This document shows positions 1 through 9,828 of a stretch of 64,000 nucleotides of DNA, piece by piece. Each line of letters begins with the position of its first letter. Position 1 is the first letter of the stretch. The position numbers and the translations under genes were made by a program. The stretch comes from Kordiimonas marina (GTDB taxonomy: Bacteria; Pseudomonadota; Alphaproteobacteria; Sphingomonadales; Kordiimonadaceae), in contig NZ_JAINDF010000006.1 of the NCBI RefSeq assembly GCF_023006325.1, positions 278,093 through 342,092 on the forward strand, written 5' to 3'. The notes under the pieces were generated by a model. That model was given only the letters and a program-made list of their open reading frames with translations, did no database searches and had not been told where the DNA came from.

Positions 1-1
1 G

Positions 2-778
2 ATGAAAGCGTCGGCGGCCCAGCCGCTGCATTCCGCACTGGATTGCGCGATCACCATCCCGTCGGGCATGTGCATCATGGTCGGCAGTGACGGTGCGGCC
101 TGGATTTCGACCCGCTATAATTATGACGGCAGCAAGCTCACGAACGGCAAGGTCAAGCAGTTCAAGAGTGCGTCGGAATATGTCCTGCCTGCGGGCTCTG
201 TGCCTGCGCGCTACCGCCCCGACGGCAATTGCCCAACCGACCCGTGCAGCAGCAGCGGCGGCAGCAGTGGTGATGACGATGAAGGCGGCCATTGGGGACA
301 CCATAGCCAACAGGAAAGCGGCTTTGCGGCGCTTTTCGACCGCCTGACCCTGACGCGGACCGCTCAGGCCGACGATACGCTTTATGCGTCCGACTGGGGG
401 CATAGCGGAGGTGAAGGCGACGACAGTGATGACGGCAGCAGCGGATGTCCTACCTCCGGCGGTGACGACGATGACAATCATGACAGCTATTCCAGCAACC
501 ACTGGGGAAGCAGCGACGATAATCATGACGATGACGAGGGCGGCAGCAGCGGCAGTAACGATACGTCCAGCTGCGACTACAAGATCTATTGTTTCGACAG
601 CTCAACCCAGTTCCAGCCGGGCACCTTCATTGACGCCAACGGCAACTGGAACCTGAGCGGCGACCTGGGCCTCTACACCATCGTCGCGGCGAAATACGGG
701 GAATATTACGGCACCTACAATAACTTCCCCGGCGTGTCGTGTATGCTGTCGATCATGACTTACCTGAATAACCAGTAA
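2..778 (+). CDS. Asp/Ser/Gly/His-rich protein, probably 5'-truncated; candidate substrate of the adjacent modification cassette
   Basis: The frame is open to the window edge. The ATG at position 2 has no visible ribosome site, so the true start is probably upstream. The 258 visible residues have an ordered N-terminal part (about 1-80), a low-complexity middle (about 80-195) made of Asp, Ser, Gly, His and Asn, and a short ordered C-terminus ending in LNNQ. The middle repeats a Trp-Gly motif three times (HWGHHS, SDWGHS, NHWGSS), each close to acidic runs. Eight or so cysteines occur, several in pairs (NCPTDPC, CDYKIYC). It lies 11 bases before a PqqD-like gene and probably belongs to the same operon. 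No family was recognised. A target protein for the kinase/nucleotidyltransferase downstream is inference from position and the Ser/Asp-rich composition. Confidence 0.6.
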   Translation: MKASAAQPLHSALDCAITIPSGMCIMVGSDGAAWISTRYNYDGSKLTNGKVKQFKSASEYVLPAGSVPARYRPDGNCPTDPCSSSGGSSGDDDEGGHWGHHSQQESGFAALFDRLTLTRTAQADDTLYASDWGHSGGEGDDSDDGSSGCPTSGGDDDDNHDSYSSNHWGSSDDNHDDDEGGSSGSNDTSSCDYKIYCFDSSTQFQPGTFIDANGNWNLSGDLGLYTIVAAKYGEYYGTYNNFPGVSCMLSIMTYLNNQ

Positions 779-789
779 AGCCCGCGGCC

Positions 790-1095
790 ATGGCGGCGGG
801 GCCGAACAGAAAAACATGGCGCTGGCGGGCAAATCCCCGCCATTACCGGTGCCATGTGCTGGGTGATGTGACCTTCGTCTATAACCACCTGTCCGGCGAT
901 ACCCACATGCTCAACCTGGTCTCCATCGCGCTCCTGAACCTTATGGCGGAGCGGACCTTCACGCTGGACGAGCTTGCGGCGGCGTTTCCTGCCCATATGG
1001 ATGTGTCTGCGGATGAATGCCCGCCCGGCGTGGTGTGGCGCCTGTTTGACGAGCTGGACGAGGTTGGCCTTGTCGAGCGGTCGGGCGGGGCCTGA
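790..1095 (+). CDS. PqqD-like peptide chaperone of an HPr-rel-A type system
   Basis: A 101-residue protein whose size and winged-helix layout fit the PqqD/RRE family, which binds leader peptides of modified peptides and presents them to enzymes. Visible features are an N-terminal beta-rich part (FVYNHLSGDTHMLNL), a helix (VSIALLNLMAE), then LDELAAAF and a C-terminal helix (VWRLFDELDEVGLVE) typical of PqqD-type proteins. It starts 11 bases after the Asp/Ser-rich gene and ends 3 bases before the HprK-related kinase gene, so an operon is very likely. The family call rests on the pattern plus the neighbouring kinase and nucleotidyltransferase. The ATG at 790 is the only good start near the upstream stop. 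Confidence 0.72.
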   Translation: MAAGPNRKTWRWRANPRHYRCHVLGDVTFVYNHLSGDTHMLNLVSIALLNLMAERTFTLDELAAAFPAHMDVSADECPPGVVWRLFDELDEVGLVERSGGA

Positions 1096-1098
1096 CCG

Positions 1099-2022
1099 GT
1101 GCGGCGGCTGGAGGACTATGGCAGGCGGGCCGTGCGCCAGGCGCTTAGGCGCGGGACGCTGGTTCTGCACCTTGGCCCCTTCGCCATGCAGCTGAAGGCC
1201 GACAGCCGGGCGCTCCTGGCGTTTCTCCTGTCCATGTATGGGGCCTGCCATGCCACGCTGGAAGCGGGCGTGCTGGCTGACTTTTCGCTCCATGTGCGGG
1301 CGCCTAATATGATCAGGCGCTTTGTCCGCCGTCAGATCACGCCGGACCCCGGCTTTTATTTCCCGACCGTGCCGCTGCCGCGCCCGATGGCGCCCTTGGC
1401 GCTTGAGATGGGGATGAACCTGGCGGTCGCGCTCCAGTGCTTCCGCTTCGCCATCTATCACGCCGGGGTAGTGGCGGACGAGCGGGGCGCCATTGCCATC
1501 TCCGCTTTCTCAGGCGGTGGAAAAAGCACGCTGACCGCGGCGTTGATGGAAGAAGGCTTCCGCCTGCTGTCCGACGAATTCGCGATCATGGGGCTGGATG
1601 AGCCCGGGCTTTACCCTTACCCGCGCCCGGTTTCGCTCAAAAACGCGTCGGTGGAAATCGTCCGGGCCTTCGCGGGCGCGGAGGAAATGAGCACGACGCT
1701 GACCGGCACCCCAAAGGGCGACATCGGCTACCGCCGCGCGCGGCCGCACGAACTTGAAATGATGCACGAACCGGCGATGCCGAAGCTTTTGCTGTTTCCG
1801 CAGTTCAGCCTGGATGCCGAACCGCGCGCCGAAAAGGTGGAACCGGGCGACGCCGTCATGCGTTTCATCGCGGGCTCCCCCAATTATCACGCACTGGGCG
1901 AAGCCGCCTTCGGCAGCCTTATGGCCTTTGCCGACAGTGTCGCGGCCTATGACCTGCATTATGGCAACACGGCGGACAGCATCGCGCTCGTCAAGGACCT
2001 GTGGCGGGAGCATGGATCATGA
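1099..2022 (+). CDS. HprK-related kinase A (HPr-rel-A family)
   Basis: A 307-residue protein related to HPr serine kinase. The HprK-like signature is visible: His-121 in YHAGVV, then a Walker A loop SAFSGGGKST at about 135-144, followed by LLSDEFAIM at about 156-164 where HprK carries its second acidic motif. True HprK phosphorylates a serine of the sugar-transport protein HPr. This branch is known to co-occur with PqqD-like and nucleotidyltransferase genes, and its substrate is not established. The start is a GTG 3 bases after the PqqD gene. The stop overlaps the next start as ATGA, so the genes are probably translationally coupled. Phosphorylation of the upstream Ser-rich protein is a hypothesis. 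Confidence 0.82.
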   Translation: MRRLEDYGRRAVRQALRRGTLVLHLGPFAMQLKADSRALLAFLLSMYGACHATLEAGVLADFSLHVRAPNMIRRFVRRQITPDPGFYFPTVPLPRPMAPLALEMGMNLAVALQCFRFAIYHAGVVADERGAIAISAFSGGGKSTLTAALMEEGFRLLSDEFAIMGLDEPGLYPYPRPVSLKNASVEIVRAFAGAEEMSTTLTGTPKGDIGYRRARPHELEMMHEPAMPKLLLFPQFSLDAEPRAEKVEPGDAVMRFIAGSPNYHALGEAAFGSLMAFADSVAAYDLHYGNTADSIALVKDLWREHGS

Positions 2023-3047
2023 GCCGGTCGTTCCTGCAAATCGCCGTCGGTCTCGCGCCCTTGCCCACAGGGGAAAGGTTGGTGCGCTTTATCGGCTGGG
2101 GACGGCGCGCCCATATCCTCGGACAGCTCGCCACCGTGTGGGAGGAGCGGGCTGACGGCAAGCTCGCCGAAATTCTCGCCAACGCCCGCATCTGGGCCGG
2201 GCATGACAGGCGGATGCTGAGCTATGAAATGAACAGGATTACCCGCGCCCTGATGGGGACGGATATCTACCCCGTGCTTCTCAAGGGCGGGGCCTATGTC
2301 GCCAAGGCGCTGACGGCGGGCGAAGGCAGGCGGGTCAGCGATATCGACATCCTGGTGAAGGAAGACGAACTCGACCGGGTCGAAGCATCGCTCAAGGATG
2401 CAGGCTGGGTGGCCGATGAAGGCACCAGCGGTGACTATGACCAGCAATATTACCGGGCCTGGATGCATGAACTGCCGCCGCTCCGCCACAAAAGCCGGCG
2501 CACGGTGGTGGATGTGCACCACCGGCTGACCCCGCGCACCGCGCGGCTGAAGGTCGATCATGAAGCTATGTTCGCGGCGGCGCGGCCGACGGCGGATAGT
2601 GCGCTCAAGGTCTTCAACCCCACCGACCGTTTCATCCATGCCGCGATCCATATTTGTGCGGATGGCGCGTTCGAGACGCCGGAACGCAGCCTGATCGAGC
2701 TCTTTTACCTGTTTGCCGACCTGAGCGAGGCGGAGGCCGAAGGCCTGCGCGCGCGGGCGGCTGAGGTTGGGGCCTTATGGCCGGTCGATCATGCGCTGTG
2801 GGCGATAAGCTGGTTCTTCGCCAACAAGCGCGCCCGGTCGCTTTGCAGGGAAGGGATGTTTGCGAAAGCCTTCGCCGCCCCCGTACGCTGGGCTATCCGC
2901 GCCAAGGTGGCGGGTGGCCTCAGGGCCAAGGCGGCCATGCTGCTCCTCTACCCGCGCAGCCATCTTCTCAGGATGCCGATCGGAATGCTGACGGTGCATC
3001 TGTTCAGGAAAGCGGTGCGGTCCCTCAGCGGGTCACAAGCGAACTGA
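2019..3047 (+). CDS. Nucleotidyltransferase family protein (NTP_transf_5 type) of the same cassette
   Basis: A 342-residue protein with the signature of the PF14907-type nucleotidyltransferases: VLLKGGAY at about 86-93 followed by RRVSDIDILV at about 104-113. The two aspartates, about 108 and 110, are the expected metal ligands. The C-terminal half is helical and Arg/Ala-rich. An earlier in-frame GTG at 2001 was rejected because the ATG at 2019 overlaps the kinase stop as ATGA, the usual coupling in this operon. It is the last gene of the cassette, and its 3' end overlaps the convergent phosphoglycolate phosphatase gene by 23 bases. The acceptor molecule is unknown; a protein or peptide handled by the PqqD-like partner is inferred. 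Confidence 0.75.
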   Translation: MSRSFLQIAVGLAPLPTGERLVRFIGWGRRAHILGQLATVWEERADGKLAEILANARIWAGHDRRMLSYEMNRITRALMGTDIYPVLLKGGAYVAKALTAGEGRRVSDIDILVKEDELDRVEASLKDAGWVADEGTSGDYDQQYYRAWMHELPPLRHKSRRTVVDVHHRLTPRTARLKVDHEAMFAAARPTADSALKVFNPTDRFIHAAIHICADGAFETPERSLIELFYLFADLSEAEAEGLRARAAEVGALWPVDHALWAISWFFANKRARSLCREGMFAKAFAAPVRWAIRAKVAGGLRAKAAMLLLYPRSHLLRMPIGMLTVHLFRKAVRSLSGSQAN

Positions 3048-3687
3048 TGTCGCCAAGGTGGCTGATCAGATGGTCGGCCCCCAGCTCAGCCGCGGGAACC
3101 GTGGAATAGCCGAAATCGACGGCGATACAGGGCACTTTGGCATCACGCGCGGCGTTTACGTCCGTCGCACTGTCGCCCACCATCAAGAGAGGGCCGTCGC
3201 CCGCCACCATGGCGGCGGTTTCCAGGATATGGCGGCCATCGGGCTTGCGGAAAGCGAAGCTGTCCCCGCCTGCAATGGCGTCGAAACGGCCCCGGATATC
3301 CAGCTCTTCCAGCAGCTGTTCGGTCAGCCCGATCGGCTTGTTGGTGCAGAGGGCAACGCCGAAGCCACGGTCCCTCAGATCTGCGAGCAACGCCTCGGCG
3401 CCGGGGAACAGGTCGGTGCCATCGGCGATATGCTCGCCATAGTAAGCCAGGAACACCGGCAGAAGGTCATCGACGGAATGCCCGTCCATGCCGCCTGTGG
3501 CCTCAAGCCCCAGCTCAATGAGCTTGCGGGCACCAAGGCCAACCATATGGCGGACCTGGTCGAGCGTCACGGACGCGCGCCCGACACTTGCCAGGACATG
3601 GTTGGTGGCGCCATAGAGGTCCGGGGCGGAATCGACGAGGGTGCCGTCTAGGTCGAAAATGATTTTCTGGGCGGTGAAGGCGGTCAT
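3025..3687 (-). CDS. gph: Phosphoglycolate phosphatase, HAD superfamily
   Basis: A 220-residue HAD hydrolase. Motif I is IIFDLDGTLVDS with the nucleophile and acid/base aspartates at about 12 and 14. Motif II is in VALCTNKP, and motif III/IV includes KPDGRHIL and MVGDSATDVNAARDA. The helical cap after motif I and the overall length fit Gph, which removes phosphate from 2-phosphoglycolate formed during DNA repair or by oxygenase activity. A related HAD sugar-phosphate phosphatase cannot be excluded. It is transcribed toward the nucleotidyltransferase gene, with a 23-base tail-to-tail overlap, and is monocistronic. Confidence 0.85.
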   Translation of the reverse strand: MTAFTAQKIIFDLDGTLVDSAPDLYGATNHVLASVGRASVTLDQVRHMVGLGARKLIELGLEATGGMDGHSVDDLLPVFLAYYGEHIADGTDLFPGAEALLADLRDRGFGVALCTNKPIGLTEQLLEELDIRGRFDAIAGGDSFAFRKPDGRHILETAAMVAGDGPLLMVGDSATDVNAARDAKVPCIAVDFGYSTVPAAELGADHLISHLGDISSLVTR

Positions 3688-3966
3688 GGAACGCGGTACT
3701 CACATTTATCATGCCAGCGACAAAAAGCCTGTGGGCTTGTCTCCAGCTTTTAAGCTATAAAATAGATGGTCTGACGCTACAGGTTAGAAATGGTGGCAAG
3801 CAAGGCTTTTCAAGGGCTGCTATAGCCAAAATATTCGCGGGACCGGGCCGAAAAACCTTGCTTTGCAGTCAGGGCCTAGATTATTAGTGTGTTCTTAAAT
3901 TGCTTAAAAGTGCAGTTTATTGAAATTTTGTTACATGTGAAAACGATGTAGAGCTGAGGTTTGGTG

Positions 3967-5340
3967 ATGAGTGACTGGCGCCCCGATAGCTGGAGAAAAC
4001 GGCCCATAGTTCAGGTGCCCGAGTATCCGGACGCCGCTGCGGTGAAAGAGGTAGAGGCAGAACTTGCCAGCTATCCGCCGCTGGTATTTGCCGGCGAGGC
4101 CCGCAATCTGAAAAGAGAGCTCGCCCAGGTGGCGGAAGGTAAGGCCTTCCTGCTGCAAGGGGGCGACTGCGCCGAAAGCTTTGCAGAATTTCATCCGAAC
4201 AATATCCGCGATACCTTCCGTGTGATCCTGCAAATGGCGGTGGTGCTGACCTTCGCGGCCAGCTGCCCGGTGGTCAAGGTCGGCCGTCTGGCGGGCCAGT
4301 TTGCCAAGCCGCGGTCGTCGAACACCGAAACCATCGATGATGTGACGCTGCCGAGCTACCGTGGCGATATCATCAATGGCCCGGCGTTCGATGCTGAATC
4401 CCGTGTGCCGGACCCGGCGCGCATGTTGAAGGCTTTCAGCCAGTCGGCTGCCACGCTCAACCTCCTGCGCGCCTTCGCACAGGGCGGCTATGCCAACCTA
4501 TTGTCCGTCCATCGCTGGAACCTGGATTTCGTCAGCCAAAGCGCGGCGGGCGAACGCTACCAGGAACTGGCGGACCGGATCGGTGAGGCGCTCGCCTTTA
4601 TGGAAGCCTGCGGTATCAACCCTAGCAATGTTCAACAGCTGCAGGGCACGGATTTCTATACGTCGCACGAGGCACTGCTGCTCGGCTACGAACAAGCACT
4701 GACCCGCGTCGACAGCACGTCGGGGGACTGGTACGACACCTCCGCCCACATGCTGTGGGTTGGGGACCGCACGCGCCAGCCTGAAGGCGCCCATGTTGAA
4801 TTCCTGCGCGGCATCGGCAACCCGGTTGCCTGCAAGGTCGGGCCGACCACCGAGGTCGATGACCTGATGCGGCTGATCGATATCCTCAACCCGGATAACG
4901 AAGCCGGTCGGCTGACGCTGATCACCCGCTTTGGCGCCGACAAGGTTGAGGAGCATCTGCCCAAGTTCCTGCGCAAGGTTCGGGAAGAAGGCCGCAAGGT
5001 CGTCTGGTCGTGTGACCCGATGCACGGCAACACCAAATCGTCCGCAGGCGGGCTCAAGACCCGGCCGTTCGACCGGGTGCTCAAGGAAGTCAAGCAGGTG
5101 TTCGCCTGCCACAAGGCCGAAGGCACCTACGCGGGCGGCATCCACCTGGAGCTCACAGGCCAGAATGTCACTGAATGTATTGGCGGCGCAGTCGCGATCA
5201 CGGAAGAGGGGCTTTCCAGCCGCTATCACACCCACTGTGATCCGCGCCTCAACGCAAGCCAGTCGATCGAACTGGCCTTCCAACTGGCGGAAGCCCTGAA
5301 GGAAGAACGCGAAGCCCTCGGCGCCTCCGCTGCCGCTTAA
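3967..5340 (+). CDS. aroF: 3-deoxy-7-phosphoheptulonate synthase, class II (plant type)
   Basis: A 457-residue class II DAHP synthase, the first enzyme of the shikimate pathway, condensing phosphoenolpyruvate with erythrose 4-phosphate. Family landmarks are [11 protein letters not shown] near the N-terminus (metal-binding Cys), [44 protein letters not shown] and [17 protein letters not shown], ending with [15 protein letters not shown]. The frame also has TTG and GTG codons just upstream. The ATG at 3967 is preferred because a TGAGG element sits about 8 bases before it. The gene stands alone and is followed by a strong terminator. No N-terminal regulatory extension is seen. Confidence 0.93.
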   Translation: MSDWRPDSWRKRPIVQVPEYPDAAAVKEVEAELASYPPLVFAGEARNLKRELAQVAEGKAFLLQGGDCAESFAEFHPNNIRDTFRVILQMAVVLTFAASCPVVKVGRLAGQFAKPRSSNTETIDDVTLPSYRGDIINGPAFDAESRVPDPARMLKAFSQSAATLNLLRAFAQGGYANLLSVHRWNLDFVSQSAAGERYQELADRIGEALAFMEACGINPSNVQQLQGTDFYTSHEALLLGYEQALTRVDSTSGDWYDTSAHMLWVGDRTRQPEGAHVEFLRGIGNPVACKVGPTTEVDDLMRLIDILNPDNEAGRLTLITRFGADKVEEHLPKFLRKVREEGRKVVWSCDPMHGNTKSSAGGLKTRPFDRVLKEVKQVFACHKAEGTYAGGIHLELTGQNVTECIGGAVAITEEGLSSRYHTHCDPRLNASQSIELAFQLAEALKEEREALGASAAA

Positions 5341-5365
5341 AAGGCACAGGATGGGAAAAGAATTT

Positions 5366-5393
5366 CAGGCGGCTTCCGGGCCGCCTTTTCTTT
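5366..5393 (+). terminator. Rho-independent terminator after the DAHP synthase gene
   Basis: A 6-bp perfect GC stem (GGCGGC / GCCGCC) at 5368-5385 with a 6-base loop is followed by TTTTCTTT. It lies 28 bases after the stop codon. Confidence 0.85.
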
Positions 5394-5431
5394 AGCTTGT
5401 TTGGGGCCTTAAGGCAGGGTAAAAGCGCGGC

Positions 5432-7108
5432 ATGACCGAAAGACTTTCCATATATATGGCACAGCTGAACCCGACGGTGGGGGCAGTGAAAGCCAATGCA
5501 GAAGCAATCGCGGCGGCGTATGCCGATGCGGTGCTCGCGGGTGCTGATCTCGTGCTCACGCCTGAGCTGTCGATCGCCGGCTACCCGCCGGAGGATCTGG
5601 TCCTGAAGCCCTTCTTTGTGCGCACGGTCGCGCAGGCGGTGGAAGGCCTCGCGGAAATTACCTCGGGCGAGGGCGCGCCGGGGCTGGTCGTCGGCGGGCC
5701 GTGGGCCGAAGGCGACAAGCTTTATAATGCCGTGTTCCTCTTGGCGGGCGGCAAGGTTGCGGCTATCCGCTATAAGCATGAGCTGCCGAACTATGGCGTC
5801 TTCGACGAGAAGCGCGTGTTCGATTCCGGGCCGCTGATCGAACCGGTTGAATTCCGCGGCATCAAGCTCGGTATCATGATCTGCGAAGATATGTGGTTCC
5901 CGGCCGTCAGCAACCATCTGGCGGACCGCGGCGCTGAAATCCTGCTCGTGCCCACCTGCAGCCCCTATGAGGCGCGCAAGCATGACGAACGCAAATGGCA
6001 GGCGGGCCAGCGCGTCAAGGATACCGGCTTGCCGCTTGCTTTCTGTAATCAGGTTGGCGGGCAGGACGAACTGGTGTTCGATGGCGCCAGCTTCGCCATG
6101 TCGGCCGATGGCCATATCGGTGTTCAGATGGACGCCTGGGCGGAAGCCGGGCTGCTGACCGAATGGTCGCGGAGCGCTGACGGCTGGTTTGTCTGCACGA
6201 CCGTATTTGAAGGCCATGAGCCGGACGGCCTTGAAGGCATGTACCAGGCGATGATGCTGGGTCTCCGTGACTATATCACCAAGAACCGCTTCCCCGGTGT
6301 GATCCTCGGCCTGTCCGGCGGGATCGACAGCGCGCTGTCGGCCGCCGTCGCCGTCGATGCCCTGGGCGCGGACAAAGTTCACTGTGTGATGATGCCGTCC
6401 GTCTATACCTCCGGCGAAAGCCTCGAGGACGCCGAGGCGTGCGCGCGCATGCTTGGGGTTCATTATGACATCGTCAGCATCAAGGACGGCGTTGAGGCAT
6501 TCGGTGCCATGCTTGGACCGCTTTTCGAAGGCACGGCGCCGGACACGACGGAAGAAAACATCCAGTCACGCCTGCGCGGTGTGCTGTTGATGGCGCTTTC
6601 GAACAAGTTCGGCAAAATGGTGCTGACGACCGGCAACAAGTCCGAGGTGTCGGTGGGCTACGCCACGCTCTATGGTGACATGTGCGGCGGCTATAGTGTG
6701 CTGAAGGACGTCTATAAAACCGACGTGTTCGCGCTGTCGCGCTGGCGGAATGACAATCTGCCGCGGGGTGCCCAGGGGCCTGAGGGCACGGTGATGCCGG
6801 ACCGCATCATCACCAAGCCGCCGAGCGCCGAGCTGCGCGCCGACCAGAAAGACGAAGACAGCCTGCCGCCCTATGACGATCTGGACGATATGCTGCGCTG
6901 TCTGGTCGATGAGGAAATGTCGGTTGCCGACATTGTCGCGCGCGGGCATGACGCATCAACGGTTGCACGCATCGAACACCTGCTGTACATCGCCGAATAC
7001 AAACGGCGGCAGGCGTCGCCCGGTGTGAAAATCACCCGCAAGAATTTCGGCCGCGACCGGCGGTACCCAATTACCAACGGGTTCCGCTCCGCGCGCAAGG
7101 ACGGCTAG
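5432..7108 (+). CDS. nadE: Glutamine-dependent NAD+ synthase
   Basis: A 558-residue two-domain enzyme that amidates deamido-NAD to NAD using ammonia released from glutamine. The N-terminal nitrilase-type glutaminase shows the triad Glu-45 (TPELS), Lys-115 (RYKHELPNYG) and Cys-151 (MICEDMW). The C-terminal synthetase has the ATP PP-loop LGLSGGIDSALS around residue 295, then TTGNKSEVSVGYATLYGDM, and ends with ITRKNFGRDRRYPI. The start is the only ATG near the terminator of the previous gene. It precedes gltX by 34 bases and may share its transcript with gltX, cysS and the methyltransferase gene. Confidence 0.95.
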   Translation: MTERLSIYMAQLNPTVGAVKANAEAIAAAYADAVLAGADLVLTPELSIAGYPPEDLVLKPFFVRTVAQAVEGLAEITSGEGAPGLVVGGPWAEGDKLYNAVFLLAGGKVAAIRYKHELPNYGVFDEKRVFDSGPLIEPVEFRGIKLGIMICEDMWFPAVSNHLADRGAEILLVPTCSPYEARKHDERKWQAGQRVKDTGLPLAFCNQVGGQDELVFDGASFAMSADGHIGVQMDAWAEAGLLTEWSRSADGWFVCTTVFEGHEPDGLEGMYQAMMLGLRDYITKNRFPGVILGLSGGIDSALSAAVAVDALGADKVHCVMMPSVYTSGESLEDAEACARMLGVHYDIVSIKDGVEAFGAMLGPLFEGTAPDTTEENIQSRLRGVLLMALSNKFGKMVLTTGNKSEVSVGYATLYGDMCGGYSVLKDVYKTDVFALSRWRNDNLPRGAQGPEGTVMPDRIITKPPSAELRADQKDEDSLPPYDDLDDMLRCLVDEEMSVADIVARGHDASTVARIEHLLYIAEYKRRQASPGVKITRKNFGRDRRYPITNGFRSARKDG

Positions 7109-7142
7109 GCCGCCCACCCACTTAACTGACTGGATAGGTAAT

Positions 7143-8474
7143 ATGACTGTCAAGGTTCGCTTCGCTCCGTCGCCCACCGGTAAACTGCATCTGGGCAATA
7201 TCCGCGCTGCCCTCGTAAACTGGATGTATGCGCGACAGCAGGGCGGCACCTTCTTCCTCCGGATCGACGATACCGACCGTGAGCGGTCGACCGAGGAAAA
7301 TGTCGACGACATCAAGAAGGACCTGACCTGGCTTGGCCTTAATTGGGATGAGACCTTCCGTCAGAGCGACCGTTTCGCCCGCTATGACGGTGTGGTCGAC
7401 AAGCTGAAGGCCGATGGCCGCCTGTACGCCTGCTATGAAACCGCCGAAGAGCTGGAGATGAAACGCAAGATCCAGCTCGGCCGTGGCAAGCCGCCGGTTT
7501 ATGACCGTGCGGGCCTTTCGCTTACCGATGATGAGAAGGCCGCATATGAGGCCGAGGGCCGCAAGCCGCACTGGCGCTTCAAGCTCAACCTGCCGGGCCG
7601 GGTGGACTGGACCGACCTGATCCGCGGTGACGTTTCCATCGACCTCGAATCACTTTCCGACCCGATTCTGATTCGCGAAGATGGCTCCTATCTCTATACG
7701 CTGCCGAGCGTGGTGGACGATGTCGATTACGGCATCACCCATATCGTGCGCGGTGAGGACCATGTGACCAACTCCGCGGTTCAGGTGGAGATTTTCGAAG
7801 CCCTCGGTGCCCGCGCGCCCGAGATGGCGCACTTCGCGCTCCTGACCGGTAAGGGCGGTGAAGGCCTTTCGAAGCGCTACGGCGCCATGTCGATCGGTGA
7901 ATACCGCGACGAAGCCGGACTTGAGCCCATGTCTGTGGTTTCGCTGCTCGCGCGTGTTGGCACCAGCGAGCCGATTGAGGCATTCGCCGACGTCCAGCCG
8001 CTCATCGATGCGTTCGATTTCGGCAAGTTCGGCCGCTCGACCGCCAAGCTCGATACGGCAGAGCTTGAGCACCTGAACGCGAAAATCCTGCATATGACGC
8101 CGTTTGAAAAGGTCGCCGACCGTCTCGAGGGTGTCGACGAAGCCATGTGGGAAACGCTCAAGCCGAACCTTGAGAAGCTGCATGACATCCGTGAATGGCT
8201 CGCCATCATCAACGGCCCGGTTGAGCCGGTCATCGAAGACGCGGCCCATATGGCCAAGTGCCATGACCTGCTGCCCGCGGGTGACATCACCGCCGACACC
8301 TGGAAGGCCTGGACCGATGTGATCAAGGCTGAGACCGGTGTGAAGGGCCGCGGCCTCTTTATGCCGCTCCGCCAGGCGCTCACGGGGCAGGACCATGGCC
8401 CGGACATGTCGGCTTTGCTGCCGCTTCTCGGCCGCGACAAGGTGCTTGCCCGGCTGATGGGCAAAAGCGCCTGA
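7143..8474 (+). CDS. gltX: Glutamate--tRNA ligase
   Basis: A 443-residue class I aminoacyl-tRNA synthetase. The HIGH motif appears as HLGN within [14 protein letters not shown] at the N-terminus. The KMSKS equivalent is GLSKRYG around residue 240, the variant common in the shorter second GluRS of alphaproteobacteria. The length is shorter than the usual 470-residue enzyme. Many alphaproteobacteria carry two GltX copies, one charging tRNA-Gln for later amidation, so this may be GltX1 or GltX2. The ATG is preceded by GGATAGGTAAT. The stop is 13 bases before cysS. Confidence 0.93.
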   Translation: MTVKVRFAPSPTGKLHLGNIRAALVNWMYARQQGGTFFLRIDDTDRERSTEENVDDIKKDLTWLGLNWDETFRQSDRFARYDGVVDKLKADGRLYACYETAEELEMKRKIQLGRGKPPVYDRAGLSLTDDEKAAYEAEGRKPHWRFKLNLPGRVDWTDLIRGDVSIDLESLSDPILIREDGSYLYTLPSVVDDVDYGITHIVRGEDHVTNSAVQVEIFEALGARAPEMAHFALLTGKGGEGLSKRYGAMSIGEYRDEAGLEPMSVVSLLARVGTSEPIEAFADVQPLIDAFDFGKFGRSTAKLDTAELEHLNAKILHMTPFEKVADRLEGVDEAMWETLKPNLEKLHDIREWLAIINGPVEPVIEDAAHMAKCHDLLPAGDITADTWKAWTDVIKAETGVKGRGLFMPLRQALTGQDHGPDMSALLPLLGRDKVLARLMGKSA

Positions 8475-8487
8475 TTTGGAGGGGCTG

Positions 8488-9825
8488 ATGACCGAGATCC
8501 AGCTCTACAACACGCTCGCGCGCGCCAAACAGGCGTTTGAGCCGATCGACCCCGCCAACGTACGCATGTATGTCTGCGGGCCGACGGTCTATAACTATGC
8601 CCATATCGGCAACGCGCGTCCTGTTGTGGTGTTCGACATGTTGTTCCGGCTTCTCCGTCATGTTTATGGTGCGGAGCACGTCACCTACGCCCGCAACATC
8701 ACCGACATCGACGACAAGATCATGAAGGCGGCGGCGGACGAGGGCGTCAGCATCAAGGCGATCAGCGCCCGCTATGCCAAGGCCTATCAGGACGATATGG
8801 CCGCCCTTGGGGCTTTGGACCCGACGATCCAGCCGAAGGCGACCGAGCATCTGTCCGAGATGATCAAGATGATGCAGTCGCTGATCCAGAAGGGCCACGC
8901 CTATGTCGCTGAAGGGCATGTGATGTTCAACGTGCCCTCGATGGAGACTTATGGCCGCCTGTCCGGACATTCGCGCGATGAGCTGATCGCGGGGGCCCGC
9001 GTCGATGTCGCGCCCTATAAGAAGGACCCGGCCGATTTCGTGCTGTGGAAGCCGTCGACCGAGGACCAGCCGGGCTGGATGAGCCCGTGGGGCCGTGGCC
9101 GCCCGGGCTGGCACCTTGAATGCTCCTGCATGATCGAGAAGCACCTGGGCGAGACCATCGACATCCACGGCGGCGGGCAGGATCTGATCTTCCCGCACCA
9201 TGAGAATGAGATCGCGCAGAGCGAATGCAGCCACGGCGCCCAGTTCGTGCGCTACTGGATGCATAACGGCTATCTGACCGTGGACGGCGAGAAAATGTCC
9301 AAGTCGCTCGGCAACTTCCACACCGTGCATGACCTGATCAAGGATCATCCGGGGGAAGCGCTGCGCATGAGCTTGCTCACCGCGCATTACCGCCAGCCGG
9401 TGGACTTTTCGCTCGACGGTGTCGCTGAGCAGAAGCGCAGGCTGGACCGCTGGTACCGCCTGACGGACGGTGTCGAGGCTACTGCGGAAGTGCCGCAGAC
9501 AGTGATTGAAGCCCTCGCGGATGATCTCAACACCCCGCGGGCTATTTCGGCGCTCGATGCGCTCGCCACCAAGGAAACGGCCGCTGAGCTGAAAGCCGGC
9601 GCCCAGTTCATGGGCTTCCTGAACCAGGACGCGAACGCCTGGTTCCAGGGCGGCGCGACCGATGAGCTGGAAGCCGCCGAGATCGAAGCGATGATAACCG
9701 CCCGCAAGAATGCGCGGGCGAACAAGGATTTCGCCGAATCCGACCGTATCCGCGATGCTTTGCTCGCGAAGGGGATCGTGCTTGAAGACGGTCCAAACGG
9801 GACGACTTGGCGCCGTAAGGACTGA
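8488..9825 (+). CDS. cysS: Cysteine--tRNA ligase
   Basis: A 445-residue class I synthetase. Landmarks are the zinc-binding Cys in [10 protein letters not shown], the HIGH motif AHIGNARP, the second zinc region [24 protein letters not shown] and the KMSKS motif [14 protein letters not shown] at 8476 is in frame. The ATG at 8488 is chosen because a strong GGAGGGG ribosome site lies just before it. It is packed tightly between gltX and the methyltransferase gene (3 bases to the next start), suggesting co-transcription. Confidence 0.95.
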   Translation: MTEIQLYNTLARAKQAFEPIDPANVRMYVCGPTVYNYAHIGNARPVVVFDMLFRLLRHVYGAEHVTYARNITDIDDKIMKAAADEGVSIKAISARYAKAYQDDMAALGALDPTIQPKATEHLSEMIKMMQSLIQKGHAYVAEGHVMFNVPSMETYGRLSGHSRDELIAGARVDVAPYKKDPADFVLWKPSTEDQPGWMSPWGRGRPGWHLECSCMIEKHLGETIDIHGGGQDLIFPHHENEIAQSECSHGAQFVRYWMHNGYLTVDGEKMSKSLGNFHTVHDLIKDHPGEALRMSLLTAHYRQPVDFSLDGVAEQKRRLDRWYRLTDGVEATAEVPQTVIEALADDLNTPRAISALDALATKETAAELKAGAQFMGFLNQDANAWFQGGATDELEAAEIEAMITARKNARANKDFAESDRIRDALLAKGIVLEDGPNGTTWRRKD

Positions 9826-9828
9826 GGA

